From CALZJC01 sp963781065 (GTDB lineage: Bacteria > Acidobacteriota > Thermoanaerobaculia > Multivoradales > JAHEKO01): 64,000 nucleotides of DNA. Shown here piece by piece: positions 30,242-39,240 of the stretch. The notes under the pieces were generated by a model. It worked only from the letters and a program-made list of their open reading frames with translations, searched no databases and was not told the origin of the DNA. The stretch is taken from contig CAWAET010000004.1 in NCBI GenBank assembly GCA_963781065.1, positions 1-64,000 on the forward strand. Direction: 5' to 3'. Position 1 is the stretch's first letter. Every line of letters starts with the position of its first letter. The translations under genes were made by a program, and so were the position numbers.

Positions 30242-30253
30242 GACGGGCCCGTC
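30242..30253. promoter_or_regulatory. 12-base perfect palindrome upstream of the efflux operon
   Basis: GACGGGCCCGTC is self-complementary over all 12 bases. It lies 70 bases before the GTG of the outer-membrane channel gene and next to the large inverted-repeat element. It could be an operator for a dimeric metal regulator. No regulator gene is adjacent, and chance is possible at this GC content. Confidence 0.3.
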
Positions 30254-30259
30254 CTCACC

Positions 30260-30380
30260 TGAGAGGCAGGTGGCCTGGTCAGGGTTCCCACGGGTCGGCT
30301 CCCACACGGATCGACCCCTCCTCGGGCAACGGACCCGCGCTCCTGCAAACGGGAACCTCGCGGGCCAACCCTGCCTCTCA
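30260..30380. repeat. 121-base nested inverted-repeat element (possible structured leader)
   Basis: Four nested complementary pairs are collinear: TGAGAGGCAGG (30260-30270) with CCTGCCTCTCA (30370-30380), 11 of 11; TGGCC (30271-30275) with GGCCA (30363-30367); GGTTCCC (30283-30289) with GGGAACC (30351-30357); CGGGTC (30291-30296) with GACCCG (30332-30337). Together this is 29 base pairs closing a 35-base loop. It lies about 90 bases before the efflux operon start (minus) and about 260 before cydA (plus). It may be a regulatory RNA for the minus-strand operon or a degenerate element. I match it to no riboswitch class I know. Confidence 0.5.
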
Positions 30381-30640
30381 CTATATGGGACCGCCGCGCC
30401 AGCCAGCCGGCCGGTTCCTCGATGCACTGCCCAGACCCGAACAAGAAATGGCCAACCATGCCGGAGGCCCCCTCGCAGACTCCTACCCCATCGGTCTCGC
30501 CGCCCGATAGCGGCGCCTAGTGCCTCCATCCTTGCGCCTTTCACGGCGCATCAACTCCCACTCCCCACCTCAGTGGCCTCCGGCGTTGGTTTGGTCCTGT
30601 CCCTAAAGCGAATCCCGACCCCAAAGCGCACCCCGACGAG

Positions 30641-31981
30641 ATGAGCGATCCACTCTTCTGGCATCGGCTGCAGTTCGGTTTCACGATCACCTACCACTAC
30701 CTGTTCCCCCAGCTGACGATGGGGCTGGCGCTGCTCATCGTCGTCCTCAAGCTGATCGCCCTGCGGACGGGCCGGGCCGCCTTCAACGACGCGGCGCGGT
30801 TCTGGATCCGCATCTTCGGCCTCAACTTCGCCCTGGGCGTGGTGACCGGAATCCCGATGGAGTTCCAGTTCGGCACCAACTGGGCGAGCTTCTCCCACTA
30901 CGCGGGCGGCGTGATCGGCCAGACGCTGGCGATGGAGGGGATCTTCGCCTTCTTCCTGGAGTCGACCTTTCTCGCCCTGCTGGTCTGGGGAGAGCGCCGG
31001 CTCGGGCCGCGCGGCCATCTCGGCGCCGCCATCGCCCTACTGGTCGGCAGCTGGCTTTCCGGGTACTTCATCATCGCCACCAATGCGTTCATGCAGAACC
31101 CGGTCGGCTACACGACGGCCGCGGACGGGACGCTGCAGATCGCGCGGTTGTCCGAGTTCGTCTTCAACCCCTGGGCGGTGATCCAGTACCTCCACAACCA
31201 GACCGCCGCCGTCGTCACCGCGGCCTTCGTGATGGCGGCGGTCGGCGCCTTCTGGACCCTCCGCCGACAGCACGCCGAGGTCGCCCGCGTCTCGCTCCGA
31301 ACCGGCGTCGTCGCCGGCCTCGTCGCCTCGATGCTGGTGGCGTTTCCGACCGGCCACGAGCAGGGCCGGATGGTCGCCGACAAGCAGCCGGTGACCCTGG
31401 CGGCCATGGAGGGCCGCTTCGTCAGCGGCGGCCACGCGCCGCTGGCGATCATCGGCCAGCCGAACGTCGCCGCGCGGAGCCTGGACAACCCGATCGAGCT
31501 GCCGGCGGTGCTGTCGTGGATCGCCTACGGCGATTTCTCCGCCGACGTGCGGGGCCTGGAGGAGTTCCCGGAGGATGAGTGGCCGACGAGCATCGAGCTG
31601 CTCTACTACGCCTTTCACATCATGGTGGGCCTGGGGACGATCTTCATCCTGGTGATGGCCCTGTCGACGCTGCAGCTGGCGCGGCGGCGCCTCGAGAGCA
31701 GCCGCTGGCTGCTGTGGATTCTGGCGTTCGCCTTCCCGTTCCCCTATATCGCCAACACGGCCGGCTGGATGACGACCGAGCTGGGGCGCCAGCCGTGGCT
31801 GGTCTACGGTCTGTTCCGGACGGCCGACGGCGCTTCGCCGCTGGTCCACAGCGGCTCGGCCCTGTTCACAGCGCTGGGCTTCGCGGGGCTCTACTTCGTC
31901 CTGGGGCTGCTCTTTCTCGGCCTCGTGGCGCACGAGGTCTCGCACGGGCCGCAGGCGCCGGCGAGCGCGACCTCGAGCTGA
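30641..31981 (+). CDS. cydA: Cytochrome bd-type quinol oxidase subunit I
   Basis: 446 residues. It is the core of a terminal oxidase that passes quinol electrons to O2 in the cytoplasmic membrane. Signs: MSDPLFWHRLQFGFTITYHY with the haem-ligand His residues near the N-terminus, GIPMEFQFGTNWASFSHYAG, AMEGIFAFFLESTFLALLVW with the conserved Glu residues, and the signature GRQPW in TTELGRQPWLVYGLFRT. It is shorter than E. coli CydA (about 520), so it has the short Q-loop found in cyanide-insensitive-type and many non-enteric enzymes. cydB begins 10 nt downstream. Confidence 0.93.
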   Translation: MSDPLFWHRLQFGFTITYHYLFPQLTMGLALLIVVLKLIALRTGRAAFNDAARFWIRIFGLNFALGVVTGIPMEFQFGTNWASFSHYAGGVIGQTLAMEGIFAFFLESTFLALLVWGERRLGPRGHLGAAIALLVGSWLSGYFIIATNAFMQNPVGYTTAADGTLQIARLSEFVFNPWAVIQYLHNQTAAVVTAAFVMAAVGAFWTLRRQHAEVARVSLRTGVVAGLVASMLVAFPTGHEQGRMVADKQPVTLAAMEGRFVSGGHAPLAIIGQPNVAARSLDNPIELPAVLSWIAYGDFSADVRGLEEFPEDEWPTSIELLYYAFHIMVGLGTIFILVMALSTLQLARRRLESSRWLLWILAFAFPFPYIANTAGWMTTELGRQPWLVYGLFRTADGASPLVHSGSALFTALGFAGLYFVLGLLFLGLVAHEVSHGPQAPASATSS

Positions 31982-31991
31982 GGCGGCGGTC

Positions 31992-33034
<1,043 letters not shown>

Positions 33035-33041
<7 letters not shown>

Positions 33042-34693
33042 GAACCGGCGCTGCTCGCGACTGAGGGCAAGATCAGCAGACGCGCCGCCGGCAGGCCCAC
33101 AAAGCGCCTCCGCGCACCGCCGGCCCGAACGACGGTCAGCCGGTCGACACCTTCGGCTGCGCCGAGCCCGAGGTGGAACCGCGGGTCGCTCTCGGAGAGG
33201 AACGAGCCGCCGACGATCCGATGGCGCACCCGGCGCTTGCCGCCGGCCTCGACGTCGATCCGCAGCGCGTCGGGCGCCGCGACCATCAGCCAGGCGCCGG
33301 CCGGCGGCGAGTCGTTGCGCAGCAGGGTCGGCGGCGCGTCGACGTTGCTGACCACCAGGTCGAGGTCGCCGTCGCCGTCGAGGTCGCCCACCGCCAGCCC
33401 GTGGCTGGCCTCCAGGACTTCGAGCCCCGGCCCGGCGGCGGCGGTCGCGTCGCGGAAGACCCCGGCCTCGTTGGCCAGCAGCAGGTTGCGCTGGCGGAAG
33501 GAGGTGCCGGCGTCGGGGGCCTCGTCGGCCTGCGGGTAGATGTGGCCGTTGGCGATGAACAGATCCAGGTCGCCGTCGAGATCGAGATCGGCAAAGGCGG
33601 TGCCCCAGGACAGCGGCTTGTAGGTGGCTTCTGCCAGGGCCATGGCGCGGCTCACGTCCTCGAAGACCAGCTCGCCCAGGTTGCGGTAGACGGTGGAGGC
33701 GTCCTTGTAGAAGTTGGTCACCAGCAGGTCGGGCAGCCCGTCGTCGTCGAGGTCGCCGGCGGCCAGCCCCATGCCGGCCTGGGCGTTGCCCATGGCGTCG
33801 AGGGCGGCGCCCGACCAGAGGCCGACTTCCTTGAAGGTGCCGTCGCCCTGGTTGTCGTAGACGTAGTTGGGGTTCGAGTCGTTGGCGACATAGAGGTCGA
33901 GGTCCAGGTCGCCGTCGAGATCGAGCGCCATGACCCCGAACGAGTAGAAGAGCCCGGCGTCCTCGAGCCCCGCCGTCGCGGTGACGTCGCGGAAGCGGCC
34001 GCGCCCCAGGTTCTCGAAGTAGCGGTTGCCCAGGCCGGCGAGGCCGAAGGGCCCCTTCATCACCTTGAGCCCCTCCCAGTCGAGCTCCGGCTCGGCCCCG
34101 AGCACCTCTTCCAGGGTGCAGTCGATGTAGGCGGTGAGGTAGAGGTCCCGATCGCCGTCGCCGTCGGCGTCGAACAGCACCGCGCCGGCCGACCAGCCGT
34201 CGATGCTCGGGCCGCCGGCGACCGCCTCGAAAGTGCCGTCGCCGCGGTTGCGGTAGAGGACGTCGGGGCCGAAGTTGGTCACCATCAGGTCGGGCGTGCC
34301 ATCGCCGTCGACGTCGCCCACGCCGACACCCGAGCCCCAGCCGTCGTCACCGACGCCGGCCCGCGCGGTGACGTCGGCAAACCTGCCGCCGCCCTCGTTG
34401 CGGTAGAGCCGGTTCACCCCCCGCTCGGCGACCCGGGCGCCCTCGAGCCGCCAGCCGTTGACCAGGTAGAGGTCGAGGTCGCCGTCGCCGTCGTAGTCGA
34501 CCAGCGCCAGGCCGGTGCCGTTGGACTCGAGGATGTGCGGCTTCTCCGGCCGCCCGCACCAGGTGGGCGCGGTTAGCCCGGCGACGGCGGCGATGTCGGT
34601 GAAGCGCAGTTCGGCGGCCGCCGCGTCAGACGCGGCGAACGCGGCCGGCCCCAGGAGGAGGCCGGCCGCAACGATCGCCGGGATCGTCCTCAA
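33035..34693 (-). CDS. CRTAC1/ASPIC-type secreted FG-GAP repeat protein
   Basis: 552 residues with a signal peptide (LRTIPAIVAAGLLLGPAAFA). At least six FG-GAP/VCBS blades carry Ca2+-binding D-x-D-G-D-G-D motifs: VDYDGDGDLDLYLVNGW, GDVDGDGTPDLMVTNFG, FDADGDGDRDLYLTAYI, LDLDGDLDLDLYVANDS, GDLDDDGLPDLLVTNFY, ADLDLDGDLDLFIANGH and GDLDGDGDLDLVVSNVD. The C-terminus (GGKRRVRHRIVGGSFLSES then DRLTVVRAGGARRRFVGL) is the ASPIC/UnbV domain. Extracellular or periplasmic beta-propeller; ligand unknown. It starts with TTG at 34693, overlapping the TGA of the upstream gene, so translation is probably coupled. Confidence 0.85.
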
Positions 34694-35376
34694 CCGCCCT
34701 CGGGCTTCTTGGGCATCGGCTCCTCGGCCATCGCCTTCTCGGCCATCGCCTTCTCGGCCATCGCCTTCTCAGCCATCGCCTTCTCGGCCATCGCCTTCTC
34801 GGCCATCGCCTTCTCGGCCATCGCCTTCTCAGCCATCGCCTTCTCGGCCATTGGCTCCTTGGCCATCGCCTTCTCGGCCATCGGCTCCTTCGCCTTGGGC
34901 TTCATCAGCGAGTCGACGACTTCGGCGAACTTGCCCCAGGCTCCCGCTCGCGCCTCGTCGGTCTCGGCCGTGCGCAGTTCCTTGGAGATCTCGAGAATCG
35001 ACTGCTTGGCCTCGCGGGTGACGATCACGTAGCCGGGCTCGTAGATGCCCTGCTCCTCGCCGGCGGCATTGAAGTGGTGGCCGCCCTCGAGCAGCTTCTT
35101 GCGCACCCCGCCGATCTGGTTGTCGCCCTCGTTGGCGAACAACGCCATCTGGGCGGACGCACCCAGCCAGTCGCCCTTCTTCATCAGGACTTCGCTGGCG
35201 TGCATGTGACCGTCGAGCATGGCGGCCACGAAAGTCCGCTCGGCGGCGCGCACCGACAGGATGGTGTCGGCCAGGGCGTCGTAGGCGGTGACAATGCTCT
35301 TGGGGGTCTCCTGGGCGGCCAGCGGCAGAGCCAGCAGCGCCAGGGCGCAGATCACGATAAGTGTGTTTCTCTTCAC
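34690..35376 (-). CDS. Secreted protein with MAEKA tandem-repeat tail
   Basis: 228 residues from GTG at 35376, chosen because GAGGAGGG lies 5-6 bases upstream. A signal peptide (VKRNTLIVICALALLALPLA) is followed by a helical domain of about 130 residues (TPKSIVTAYDALADTILSVR, HASEVLMKKGDWLGASAQMA). The tail from about residue 160 is MAEKA/MAKEP repeated about ten times. The globular part is reminiscent of small helical periplasmic proteins, but I do not recognise it. The charged repeat may be a flexible spacer or bind cell-wall material. It overlaps the CRTAC1 gene by four bases. Confidence 0.72.
   Translation of the reverse strand: MKRNTLIVICALALLALPLAAQETPKSIVTAYDALADTILSVRAAERTFVAAMLDGHMHASEVLMKKGDWLGASAQMALFANEGDNQIGGVRKKLLEGGHHFNAAGEEQGIYEPGYVIVTREAKQSILEISKELRTAETDEARAGAWGKFAEVVDSLMKPKAKEPMAEKAMAKEPMAEKAMAEKAMAEKAMAEKAMAEKAMAEKAMAEKAMAEKAMAEEPMPKKPEGG
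34723..34890. repeat. 15-base coding tandem repeat
   Basis: The unit on the plus strand reads TCGGCCATCGCCTTC, repeated about ten times in tandem with single-base variants, in frame with the secreted protein (MAEKA per unit). Copy number is likely to vary by slippage or recombination and to be hard to assemble. Confidence 0.85.
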
Positions 35377-35576
35377 GTATCCCTCCTCGTTGTAGTTACA
35401 GGAATTCCTGTGGTCCACAGGACCCCGCTAGTCTATCGCGGCGCCTCGGCCAAGGCATCACCCCAACGGGTGGCACCGCGACCGCCGCCGGCCGCTTCTC
35501 GGCCGCGCTTCTCGGCGGTGCTTCTCGGCCATGCTCCTCGGCCGGCCGCAATGCTCGCCGTCCGAGTATGAATTAT

Positions 35577-35590
35577 CGTATGATCATACG
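35577..35590. promoter_or_regulatory. 14-base palindrome before the MazE-like gene (operator)
   Basis: CGTATGATCATACG is a perfect palindrome ending two bases before the ATG at 35593. It contains TATGAT (35579-35584), a good -10, so transcription would start almost at the ATG and a bound antitoxin would block it. This layout fits autorepression by the ribbon-helix-helix antitoxin. Confidence 0.6.
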
Positions 35591-35592
35591 TC

Positions 35593-35895
35593 ATGCCAAG
35601 AGCGCGCATCACCGTCACCCTGCCGGACGAGGTCGTCAAGGACATCGACAAGCGCGAGCGCAACCGCAGCCGCTTCGTGCTCGAGGCCGTCGAGAACGAG
35701 CTCGCTCACCGACGTCGCCAGGACCTGCTGGCGTCCGTCGAGAGCCCTCACCCCCAGAGCCAGGAAGTGGCGGAGGCCGGGATGGCCGAATGGGGCGACC
35801 GGAGCGCCGAGGGCGACGCGGGGCTGCTCGACAGCGACGCCGGCAGCCCGGTTCGGTGGACGCCGGCGGGCGGTTGGGCCGAGGTCGAGGAGTGA
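35593..35895 (+). CDS. Ribbon-helix-helix antitoxin (MazE-like partner)
   Basis: 100 residues. The N-terminal strand and two helices, ARITVTLPDEVVKDIDKRER then NRSRFVLEAVENELAHRRRQ, are a CopG/Arc-type DNA-binding unit. The acidic, Gly/Asp-rich C-terminus (SDAGSPVRWTPAGGWAEVEE) would wrap the toxin. It overlaps the MazF-like toxin gene by GTGA, the usual antitoxin-first order, and has a palindromic operator at its start. Confidence 0.8.
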   Translation: MPRARITVTLPDEVVKDIDKRERNRSRFVLEAVENELAHRRRQDLLASVESPHPQSQEVAEAGMAEWGDRSAEGDAGLLDSDAGSPVRWTPAGGWAEVEE

Positions 35896-36254
35896 AGCTC
35901 GCCCGCGGAACCCTGGTCATGTTGAACCTCGACCCGACCCTCGGGCATGAACAGCGGGGGCTCAGGCCGTGCATCATCGTCAGCGATCCGCAGATCACCG
36001 AGGATCAGCGCTACCCTTTGCTCTGCGTCGTGCCGATCACCGGCACCCCCGGGCGGGGCGCCCTCTACCCGGAGTTCGCTGCCGGCCCCGGCGGCCTGCG
36101 CAAGCGCTCCTGGGCCCTCGTCGACCAGGTCCGCACGGTCGACAAGCGTCGCGTGAGCAGGGTCTTCGGCCGGGTCGCCGCCGCGGAGCTGGATGCCGTC
36201 GACGAGGGCCTGAAGATGCTCCTCGGGCTGGGTCCGGGGCCATCCGGCGGCTGA
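35892..36254 (+). CDS. MazF/PemK-type endoribonuclease toxin
   Basis: 120 residues from a GTG overlapping the antitoxin stop. Motifs: RGTLVMLNLDPTLGHEQRGLR with the catalytic Arg, RPCIIVSDPQIT, LLCVVPITGT and LVDQVRTVDKRRV with the second catalytic region. MazF toxins cut mRNA at short sequence sites. It is intact here, unlike the two MazF tails near 46.6 and 47.4 kb. Confidence 0.85.
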   Translation: MKLARGTLVMLNLDPTLGHEQRGLRPCIIVSDPQITEDQRYPLLCVVPITGTPGRGALYPEFAAGPGGLRKRSWALVDQVRTVDKRRVSRVFGRVAAAELDAVDEGLKMLLGLGPGPSGG

Positions 36255-36387
36255 CTCGAGCCGCGATTCGGCCGCCGGCCCACACCTGCACCTCTCGATC
36301 TGCGACAATGGAGAGGTCGCCGATCCCCGGCGGCACTCCCCGACCCACAAAGCCCGGCACCGGGTACCGCGACAAGGAAACAAGATC

Positions 36388-36945
36388 ATGCATGCCAAAG
36401 AGACCCGCCTTTTCAGCGGCGGCCACAAGGGGGCCGAGGCGGAGTTCGGCCGCGCGGCCGAGCGCTGGAAGATCCCCGAGACCACCTTCACCTTCGAGGG
36501 TCACGTGATCGAGCACGCCGGCGAGCTGCGCATGCTCGATGACGCCGAGCTGGCCCGCGGCGACGTCAGCATGGACTTCGTCTACGCCAACCTGGGCCGG
36601 CGCTTCCACCACGGCAAGGGAATCCGTCGGGTGATCCAGTCGATGTTCCATGTCGTCACCAGCGGCAACGAGCTCTTCGCCGTCGGCTGGATCCAGCCCG
36701 ACGACCACGTCAAGGGCGGCACCGGCTGGGGCGTCGAGCTGGCGAAGTTCTTCAACCGCGAGCTGAGCGTCTTCGACCAGGACAAGGGGCGCTGGTACTC
36801 CTGGAACGAGGGCCGCTGGCAGGAAAGCGAGCCGACCATCTCCGGCGGCCCCTTCGCCGCCACCGGCACGCGCAACCTGACGGACGGCGGCCGGCAAGCG
36901 ATCCGCGAGCTGTTCGAGCGCTCGTTCGGGCCGGTCGAAGCCTAG
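36388..36945 (+). CDS. LOG/DprA-like Rossmann-fold protein
   Basis: 185 residues. The N-terminal FSGGHKGAEAEFGRAAERW has the G-G-x-x-G-A-E loop of SLOG-superfamily proteins (nucleotide or nucleoside-monophosphate binding). The rest, RRVIQSMFHVVTSGNELFAV then GWIQPDDHVKGGTGWGVELA and KFFNRELSVFDQDKGRWYSW, reads like a conserved uncharacterised relative with an ending GTRNLTDGGRQAIRELF. A stand-alone gene with its own start ATG. The enzymatic role is not established; the superfamily call rests on the N-terminal loop. Confidence 0.5.
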   Translation: MHAKETRLFSGGHKGAEAEFGRAAERWKIPETTFTFEGHVIEHAGELRMLDDAELARGDVSMDFVYANLGRRFHHGKGIRRVIQSMFHVVTSGNELFAVGWIQPDDHVKGGTGWGVELAKFFNRELSVFDQDKGRWYSWNEGRWQESEPTISGGPFAATGTRNLTDGGRQAIRELFERSFGPVEA

Positions 36946-37118
36946 CCACGGCCGGGCGGAGGGTCGTGAACCACCGGCCGCCCGCCGCCGCGACTCGATC
37001 GCCGAGCTGGCGCCGGTCGCAGACGGGTTCGACCGGGCTGCCGAGGCATCCGCAGCCGAGGTCTGGCTCGAACAACTCAGAGGATCATCGGTGGCCATCT
37101 TCCAGGCCTCCCAGAGGC

Positions 37119-37146
37119 CTTTGGCGTCTGGTCCCGTTGATATACT
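37119..37146 (+). promoter_or_regulatory. Possible promoter of mqnE
   Basis: TATACT at 37141-37146 is a near-consensus -10, 38 bases before the mqnE ATG. The -35 is weak (CTTTGG at 37119-37124, 16-base spacer). An AGGCCT inverted pair lies just upstream. Confidence 0.35.
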
Positions 37147-37184
37147 CCCGCCTCCAGCACTCCCGAAACCAAGCCCACTAGCCC

Positions 37185-38312
37185 ATGACCACCGCCCTCG
37201 AGCCGTCCCGGTTTCCGGCCCCCCTGCGCGACATCGCCGCCAAGGTGCGCGACGGCGCGCGGCTCGACGAGGCCGACGCGTTGCTCTGTTTCGAGACGCC
37301 GCACGTGCTCCATCTCGGCAAGCTGGCCGGGGCGGTGCGGCGGCGGCTGCACGGCGACGTGGCCTACTTCAACGTCAACCGGCACATCAACCCGACCAAC
37401 ATCTGCGTCTACACCTACAACTGCAAGTTCTGCAGCTTCGCCGCCCTGCCGGGCGAGGAGCACGCCTGGGCGATGACCCACGACGAGGTCTACGAGCACG
37501 CGGCGAAGCAGGGCGGCAACGAGGTGACCGAGTTCCACATCGTCGGCGGGCTGCACCCGGACCTGTCGCTCGAGTGGTACCTGGAGATGATGCGCGGGTT
37601 GAAGCAGCGCTTTCCCGACGCCCACCTCAAGGCCTTCACCGCCATCGAGATCGGCTGGTTCGCGCAGCACGAGAAGATCTCGATCGAGCAGGTCCTGGTG
37701 CGGCTGCGCGAGGCCGGCCTCGGCTCGCTGCCCGGCGGCGGCGCCGAGATCTTCGCCACGGAGGTGCGCGAGATCATCTGCGACGGCAAGCTCGACGCCG
37801 ACGAGTGGATCGAGGTCCACCGGATCGCCCACGGCCTCGGCATCCCGTCGAACTGCACGATGCTCTACGGCCACGTCGAGCGGCCCGAGCACAAGGTCGA
37901 CCACCTGTTGCGGCTGCGGGCGCTACAGGACGAGACCGGCGGCTTCAACTGCTTCATCCCGCTGGCCTACCACCCGGAGAACAACTACCTCGGGCTCAAG
38001 TACCACACCACCGGCACCGAGGACCTGCGCCATCTGGCCACCGCCCGGCTGGTGCTCGACAACGTGCCCCATCTGAAGGCCTACTGGATCATGATCTCGC
38101 CCAAGCTTGCCCAGGTGGCGCTGTCGTTCGGCGCCGACGACATCGACGGCACGGTGGTCGAGGAGACCATCTACCACATGGCCGGCGCCGAGACCGAGCA
38201 GCAGATCGGCCGCGGCGAGCTCGAGCGGATCGTGCGCGAGGCGGGCTACCGCCCGGTCGAGCGCGACACCCTCTATCACCCCCTGAGCCGCCCGGTGGCG
38301 GTGCCAGCCTAG
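37185..38312 (+). CDS. mqnE: Aminofutalosine synthase (radical SAM)
   Basis: 375 residues. MqnE adds an adenosyl radical to 3-(1-carboxyvinyloxy)benzoate, the key step of futalosine-route menaquinone synthesis. It shows FNVNRHINPTNICVYTYNC then KFCSFAALPGEEHAWAM, giving the 4Fe-4S cluster cysteines, here spaced CX5CX2C rather than CX3CX2C. Also seen: GGNEVTEFHIVGGLHPDLSL, AFTAIEIGWFA, LPGGGAEIFATEVREIIC and GIPSNCTMLYGHVERPEHKV. Size and motifs separate it from MqnC and CofH. The deoxynucleoside kinase gene follows by 12 nt. Confidence 0.88.
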   Translation: MTTALEPSRFPAPLRDIAAKVRDGARLDEADALLCFETPHVLHLGKLAGAVRRRLHGDVAYFNVNRHINPTNICVYTYNCKFCSFAALPGEEHAWAMTHDEVYEHAAKQGGNEVTEFHIVGGLHPDLSLEWYLEMMRGLKQRFPDAHLKAFTAIEIGWFAQHEKISIEQVLVRLREAGLGSLPGGGAEIFATEVREIICDGKLDADEWIEVHRIAHGLGIPSNCTMLYGHVERPEHKVDHLLRLRALQDETGGFNCFIPLAYHPENNYLGLKYHTTGTEDLRHLATARLVLDNVPHLKAYWIMISPKLAQVALSFGADDIDGTVVEETIYHMAGAETEQQIGRGELERIVREAGYRPVERDTLYHPLSRPVAVPA

Positions 38313-38324
38313 GCCGAGCTCGAC

Positions 38325-38972
38325 GTGGCGGACTCCCTCCCGTTCCACTACCTGGCCGTCGACGGGCCGATCGGCGTCGGCAAGACGACCCTGGTGGAGA
38401 TGCTCACCGCCCGCTTCTCGGGGGTGAAGATCCTCGAGGACGTCACCAACCCCTTCCTGCCCGACTTCTACAGCGACCGGCCAGGGGCGGCCTTCCAGAC
38501 CGAGCTCTACTTCCTGCTGTCGCGCTACAAGCAGCAGCAGGCGATCGCCCAGCCGGAGCTGTTCGACCGCTTCCTGGTCTCCGACTACACCTTCCCCAAG
38601 AACCGGATCTTCGCCTACCTCAACCTGTCGGATGACGAGCTGATGCTGTTCGACAAGCTCTTCACCCTGCTCGAGCCGCAGGTGCCCGACCCCGACCTGG
38701 TGCTCTACCTGGTCGCCGACCTCGACACCTGCATGGGCCGGATCAAGAAGCGCCAGCGCGACTTCGAGCGCGACATGTCCGAGGAGTACATGTCGGAGCT
38801 GATCGACGCCTACAACCACTACTACCACTACTACAACCGCACCCCGCTGCTGGTGGTCGACACCCGGCATCTCAACTTCGTCGACCGCGAAGAGGACTTC
38901 GACGAGCTGGTCCGCCAGCTCGAGCGGCCGATCAAGGGCACCCAGTACTTCGTGGCGCGCGGCAAGGTGTAG
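38325..38972 (+). CDS. Deoxynucleoside kinase family protein
   Basis: 215 residues from GTG at 38325. The P-loop VDGPIGVGKTTLVEML (residues ~13-27) is followed by FQTELYFLLSRYKQQQAIAQ, the substrate Asp-Arg pair in ELFDRFLVSDYTFPKNRIFA, and the lid-type KKRQRDFERDMSEEYMSEL. It phosphorylates deoxynucleosides for salvage. It lies just downstream of mqnE, probably co-transcribed. A mutated copy of its codons ~62-92 lies beyond the foreign-looking island at 46714-46800. Confidence 0.85.
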   Translation: MADSLPFHYLAVDGPIGVGKTTLVEMLTARFSGVKILEDVTNPFLPDFYSDRPGAAFQTELYFLLSRYKQQQAIAQPELFDRFLVSDYTFPKNRIFAYLNLSDDELMLFDKLFTLLEPQVPDPDLVLYLVADLDTCMGRIKKRQRDFERDMSEEYMSELIDAYNHYYHYYNRTPLLVVDTRHLNFVDREEDFDELVRQLERPIKGTQYFVARGKV

Positions 38973-39106
38973 GCAACCCAAAGCAGCAGACGACCGCCGG
39001 GAACACCTCGGCCGAGGTCGAGCCGCTTCAGATAGGCGACCGCACGTAGCGCGCCCAGCCGCCATTGGTCGCGGCAGGTACCAGATGGGGCCTCTCGGGC
39101 AGCACG

Positions 39107-39133
39107 GGCGGGGGTTCAGACTACCCGCCCGGA
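39107..39133 (+). terminator. GC-rich hairpin after the deoxynucleoside kinase gene
   Basis: CGGGCGGG (39107-39114) and CCCGCCCG (39126-39133) form an 8-base stem around an 11-base loop. It lies 135 bases after the kinase stop and 108 before the island's first gene. There is no T-run, so it is a weak terminator at best. The rest of 38973-39240 shows no gene I can support. Confidence 0.3.
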
Positions 39134-39240
39134 TGGCAGCCGGCGCGTGTGCTTCTGCTAAGTTAACGCAACTCGAAACCACCGCCAATGAAACCTGTGA
39201 TCTGGTTGGCTGACACGGCGGTACCGGTGGGGCGCAAACG

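Larger units (their letters stand above)
30173..30640. other. Divergent intergenic region between the efflux operon and cydAB
   Basis: No protein gene is supported. The region holds the palindrome at 30242-30253 and the inverted-repeat element at 30260-30380. Close to cydA is an imperfect direct repeat (AAAGCGAATCCCGACCCC near 30605-30622, then AAAGCGCACCCCGACG) that could bind a regulator. Promoters for both directions must be here, but I cannot assign -35/-10 boxes with confidence. Confidence 0.45.

Noticed and set aside
30260..30380. Rho-independent terminator
   Set aside because: The structure is too long, with a large loop and no T-run on either strand; it also lies upstream of both divergent operons rather than after a gene.
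34723..34890. Tandem repeats that might be taken for a CRISPR array (also 53067-53217)
   Set aside because: Units are contiguous, 15 or 24 bases, without unique spacers, and in frame inside exported proteins. No cas genes are present.
37185..38312. MqnC or CofH as the identity of the radical-SAM enzyme
   Set aside because: The N-terminal block INPTNIC and the segment GGGAEIFATEVREIIC with its length and order fit MqnE; the spacing anomaly does not move it closer to the other two.
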